A stretch of 7,499 nt of DNA from Treponema sp. GTDB lineage: Bacteria; Spirochaetota; Spirochaetia; Treponematales; Breznakiellaceae. Below, piece after piece: positions 6,078-7,499 of the stretch. The stretch lies in NCBI GenBank assembly GCA_031254175.1, contig JAIRUY010000108.1, forward strand, positions 1 through 7,499. Reading direction: 5' to 3'. Every line of letters starts with the position of its first letter. Positions within the stretch are counted from its first letter, which is position 1. The notes below the pieces were generated by a model. The model did no database searches. It was not told where the DNA came from and worked only from the letters and a program-made list of their open reading frames with translations. The position numbers and the translations under genes are program-made.

Positions 6078-6662
6078 CTATACCGGCGTATATATAACCG
6101 CAAGTATTTTCAAGGGATTGCTGTCCGCTGACGTTATTCGATGCGGTACAATGGAATCGTAATAGACAGAATCGCCTGTATTTAAAATTTCCTTATCCGT
6201 GCCGTACTCAAGCGAAAGAGTTCCTTCAATTACAAAGATAAATTCTTCGCCCTCGTGAGCTGATTTTTCCTGCTGTGCGTCACTCTGGATTATTACTATA
6301 AAAGGTTCCATGTGGCGTCCGTTCTTGTCAGATGCAAGAGCGTTAAAAGTCATGCCATGATGTCCGGTACTCGTATCAGCTCCCTGCGGAAGGCCTGTCT
6401 TAAAACGGCTTGCGGACGCATTCTTCCCTGCTCTGCAAATAACAGGGCCCAACTGTTCATGATCATCAAGAAGAGTGCCTAACCTTACCCCAAGGCCTCT
6501 GGCGATTTTAATAAGCGGGGCAAGATCGGGAATAAGCCCGTCATCTTCAATTTTGGAGATTAACGCGGCGGAAACACCGCTCCGTTCAGCCAGGACTTCC
6601 CTGCTGATTGAATAAGTTTTGCGTATTTCGGCGATACGTTCGCCTGGTGTATGTGCAGCCAT
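6078..6662 (-). CDS. XRE-family HTH regulator with C-terminal cupin domain
   Basis: This 194-residue protein is probably a transcription factor whose cupin barrel senses a small ligand or metal. Residues 8-65 are an XRE/Cro-type helix-turn-helix: the SREVLAERSGVS stretch (20-31) with LISKIE (34-39) is typical. A linker of about 45 residues leads to a cupin_2 domain at about 120-190. Its motif 1 is HEGEEFIFVIEG (136-147, metal-ligand candidates H136 and E140) and its motif 2 is GDSVYYDSIVPH (163-174, H174). The overall architecture resembles the SutR/PuuR group. It lies 20 bases before the acyl-CoA synthetase gene and very likely controls it, possibly along with itself. The start ATG at 6662 is the only choice, because an in-frame TAA lies four codons upstream. 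Its Shine-Dalgarno sequence is weak. A TATAAC at 6708-6703 on the minus strand could be a -10 box, but no good -35 box accompanies it. Confidence 0.9.
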   Translation of the reverse strand: MAAHTPGERIAEIRKTYSISREVLAERSGVSAALISKIEDDGLIPDLAPLIKIARGLGVRLGTLLDDHEQLGPVICRAGKNASASRFKTGLPQGADTSTGHHGMTFNALASDKNGRHMEPFIVIIQSDAQQEKSAHEGEEFIFVIEGTLSLEYGTDKEILNTGDSVYYDSIVPHRITSADSNPLKILAVIYTPV

Positions 6663-6673
6663 GATGACATCTT

Positions 6674-6685
6674 ACAGATTTCTGT
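6674..6685. repeat. Short inverted repeat upstream of the XRE-cupin gene
   Basis: ACAGA-TT-TCTGT is a perfect 5-bp dyad 11 bases before the ATG of the XRE-cupin gene. XRE regulators often bind short dyads near their own start, so this is a candidate autoregulatory operator. It is short enough to be chance. Confidence 0.25.
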
Positions 6686-6748
6686 CAAAAGATGCAATAG
6701 GAGTTATAAAAAATCGCACAGCCTTTTTTGTTCTGACAGGTTTTGCCT

Positions 6749-7499
6749 TTAGTAACCGATGTTTGCTTCTCCCCCTGCCTCAGCCTGTGCCTCTTTTCCG
6801 TGAACCGCAAAGGATAATTTTTTGCCGGACATATTCTTTACCGTTACGTTGTTTCTGGTAACAGTAACGGCAGCCCGCTGGCCCTTCCAGATTACCTGAA
6901 AAGAGATGCTCTTGATTTCTTTCGGCATACATGGCTTAAATGTCAGCGTTTCTGCACCCAGCGCATTGACCATGCCGCCAAACCCCAGAACAATCTCCTG
7001 CCACATACCGCCTACATTGGCAAAGTGGATGCCCTCGGAAGAACGCGGGCGGACACCAAAGTCGATGTCTATGGATTTTTTCCAATTCTCATAAGCGGCT
7101 TCGGGGAGGCCTATACAGGCCGATACAATGTTGTTGTGGCAGATTGAGTTGGACGAATCGTGGATGGTATAAGGATTGTAATAATCAAAGGATGCGGCCA
7201 TTTCTTCTTTTGTAAAGGCTTCGGTGTACAGGCCCATAAGGGCAATAACATCTGACTGCTTTAGGCACTTGGCACGATACCGCAATTCCTGCGTCGTATA
7301 GAACCCAAACAGTTTTTCTTTATCTTTCCAAAGTCCCTCAATGTCGATTTCGCAGAAAGCTGTGTCAAAATCATCGCACTGCCAAATAATACGGCGCTCC
7401 TCATCTTTAGGAATGGGAAGACCATCGGCAATTTCGTTAAAAAGTTTGATTTCTTTTTCATCAAACTTTAGCTTGTCACACAGCTTTTTATAAACATCG
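6749..7499 (-). CDS. Glycoside hydrolase family 65 phosphorylase, C-terminal part (partial)
   Basis: This is the C-terminal 250 or so residues of a GH65 enzyme. The family includes inverting phosphorylases for maltose, trehalose, kojibiose or nigerose that release beta-glucose 1-phosphate. The frame stays open from the right window edge, so the gene starts beyond 7499. Visible family signatures are KQSDV (7247-7261, for KQADV), FDYYNPYTIHDSSNS (the phosphate-loop region, ending at 7145) and SSEGIHFANVGGMWQE, followed by GFGGM. The beta-sandwich C-terminal domain ends at TAA 6749. The catalytic glutamate (GPDEY-type motif) lies upstream of the visible part, so activity and disaccharide specificity cannot be judged. 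One oddity is asparagine in HDSSNS where most members have leucine (HDSSLS). The gene lies 86 bases before the XRE-cupin gene on the same strand. I see no clear terminator in that gap, but a functional link is not evident. Confidence 0.9.
   Translation of the reverse strand, partial: DVYKKLCDKLKFDEKEIKLFNEIADGLPIPKDEERRIIWQCDDFDTAFCEIDIEGLWKDKEKLFGFYTTQELRYRAKCLKQSDVIALMGLYTEAFTKEEMAASFDYYNPYTIHDSSNSICHNNIVSACIGLPEAAYENWKKSIDIDFGVRPRSSEGIHFANVGGMWQEIVLGFGGMVNALGAETLTFKPCMPKEIKSISFQVIWKGQRAAVTVTRNNVTVKNMSGKKLSFAVHGKEAQAEAGGEANIGY

Noticed and set aside
6683..6688. Perfect TTGACA on the minus strand upstream of the XRE-cupin gene
   Set aside because: At 17-base spacing the -10 box would fall on the start codon and does not match the consensus.
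6749..7285. Short 178-residue GH65 protein starting at 7285
   Set aside because: The codon at 7285 is an internal TTG (leucine in QELRYRA). The same frame continues with GH65-like sequence to the window edge, so the gene is simply cut by the window.
7261..7464. Minus-strand 67-residue reading frame
   Set aside because: It lies in another frame of the GH65 gene, resembles nothing and has no context.

Overview
The window looks like chromosomal DNA from an anaerobic, fermentative, hydrogen-producing bacterium. A Treponema-type spirochaete is my best guess, with moderate confidence. The guess rests on the combination of an HydABC/Hnd-type electron-bifurcating [FeFe]-hydrogenase operon, CNB-GGDEF signalling proteins, a GH65 disaccharide phosphorylase and a moderately AT-rich composition (judged by eye, not counted). 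Clostridia remain an alternative. No mobile element, tRNA, rRNA or CRISPR array was recognised. Coding density is high, and no stretch longer than about 120 bases lacks a gene.

Region 1 (1-2259, minus strand) is the front part of a hydrogenase operon. In transcription order it holds hydC/nuoE-like, a stand-alone histidine-kinase-type ATPase, an HndB-like thioredoxin-fold ferredoxin, and hydB/nuoF-like, which is cut by the left edge. The catalytic HydA subunit would be expected just beyond base 1. A good sigma70-type promoter (TTGCCA-N17-TACAAT) sits upstream of the first gene.

Region 2 (2378-4362, plus strand) is divergent from the hydrogenase operon. It holds two paralogous CNB-GGDEF proteins joined by an ATGA stop/start overlap. 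The second keeps the cyclic-nucleotide phosphate-binding signature, an AGDEF catalytic motif and an RxxD inhibitory site. The first has lost all of these. The pair looks like a pseudo-enzyme plus active diguanylate cyclase unit. The 118-base divergent intergenic region carries the hydrogenase promoter and a perfect AT-only 8-bp inverted repeat directly before the first CNB-GGDEF start codon, which has no Shine-Dalgarno sequence.

Region 3 (4414-7499, minus strand) holds the C-terminal part of a GH65 glycoside phosphorylase (cut by the right edge), then an XRE-cupin regulator, then an ACSF2-like acyl-CoA synthetase. The last two are 20 bases apart and are probably co-transcribed. The XRE-cupin is the likely regulator of the ligase. 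The GH65 gene is probably unrelated in function.

The clearest leads for something undescribed are the degenerate/active CNB-GGDEF pair beside a bifurcating hydrogenase operon, and the orphan ATPase embedded in that operon.
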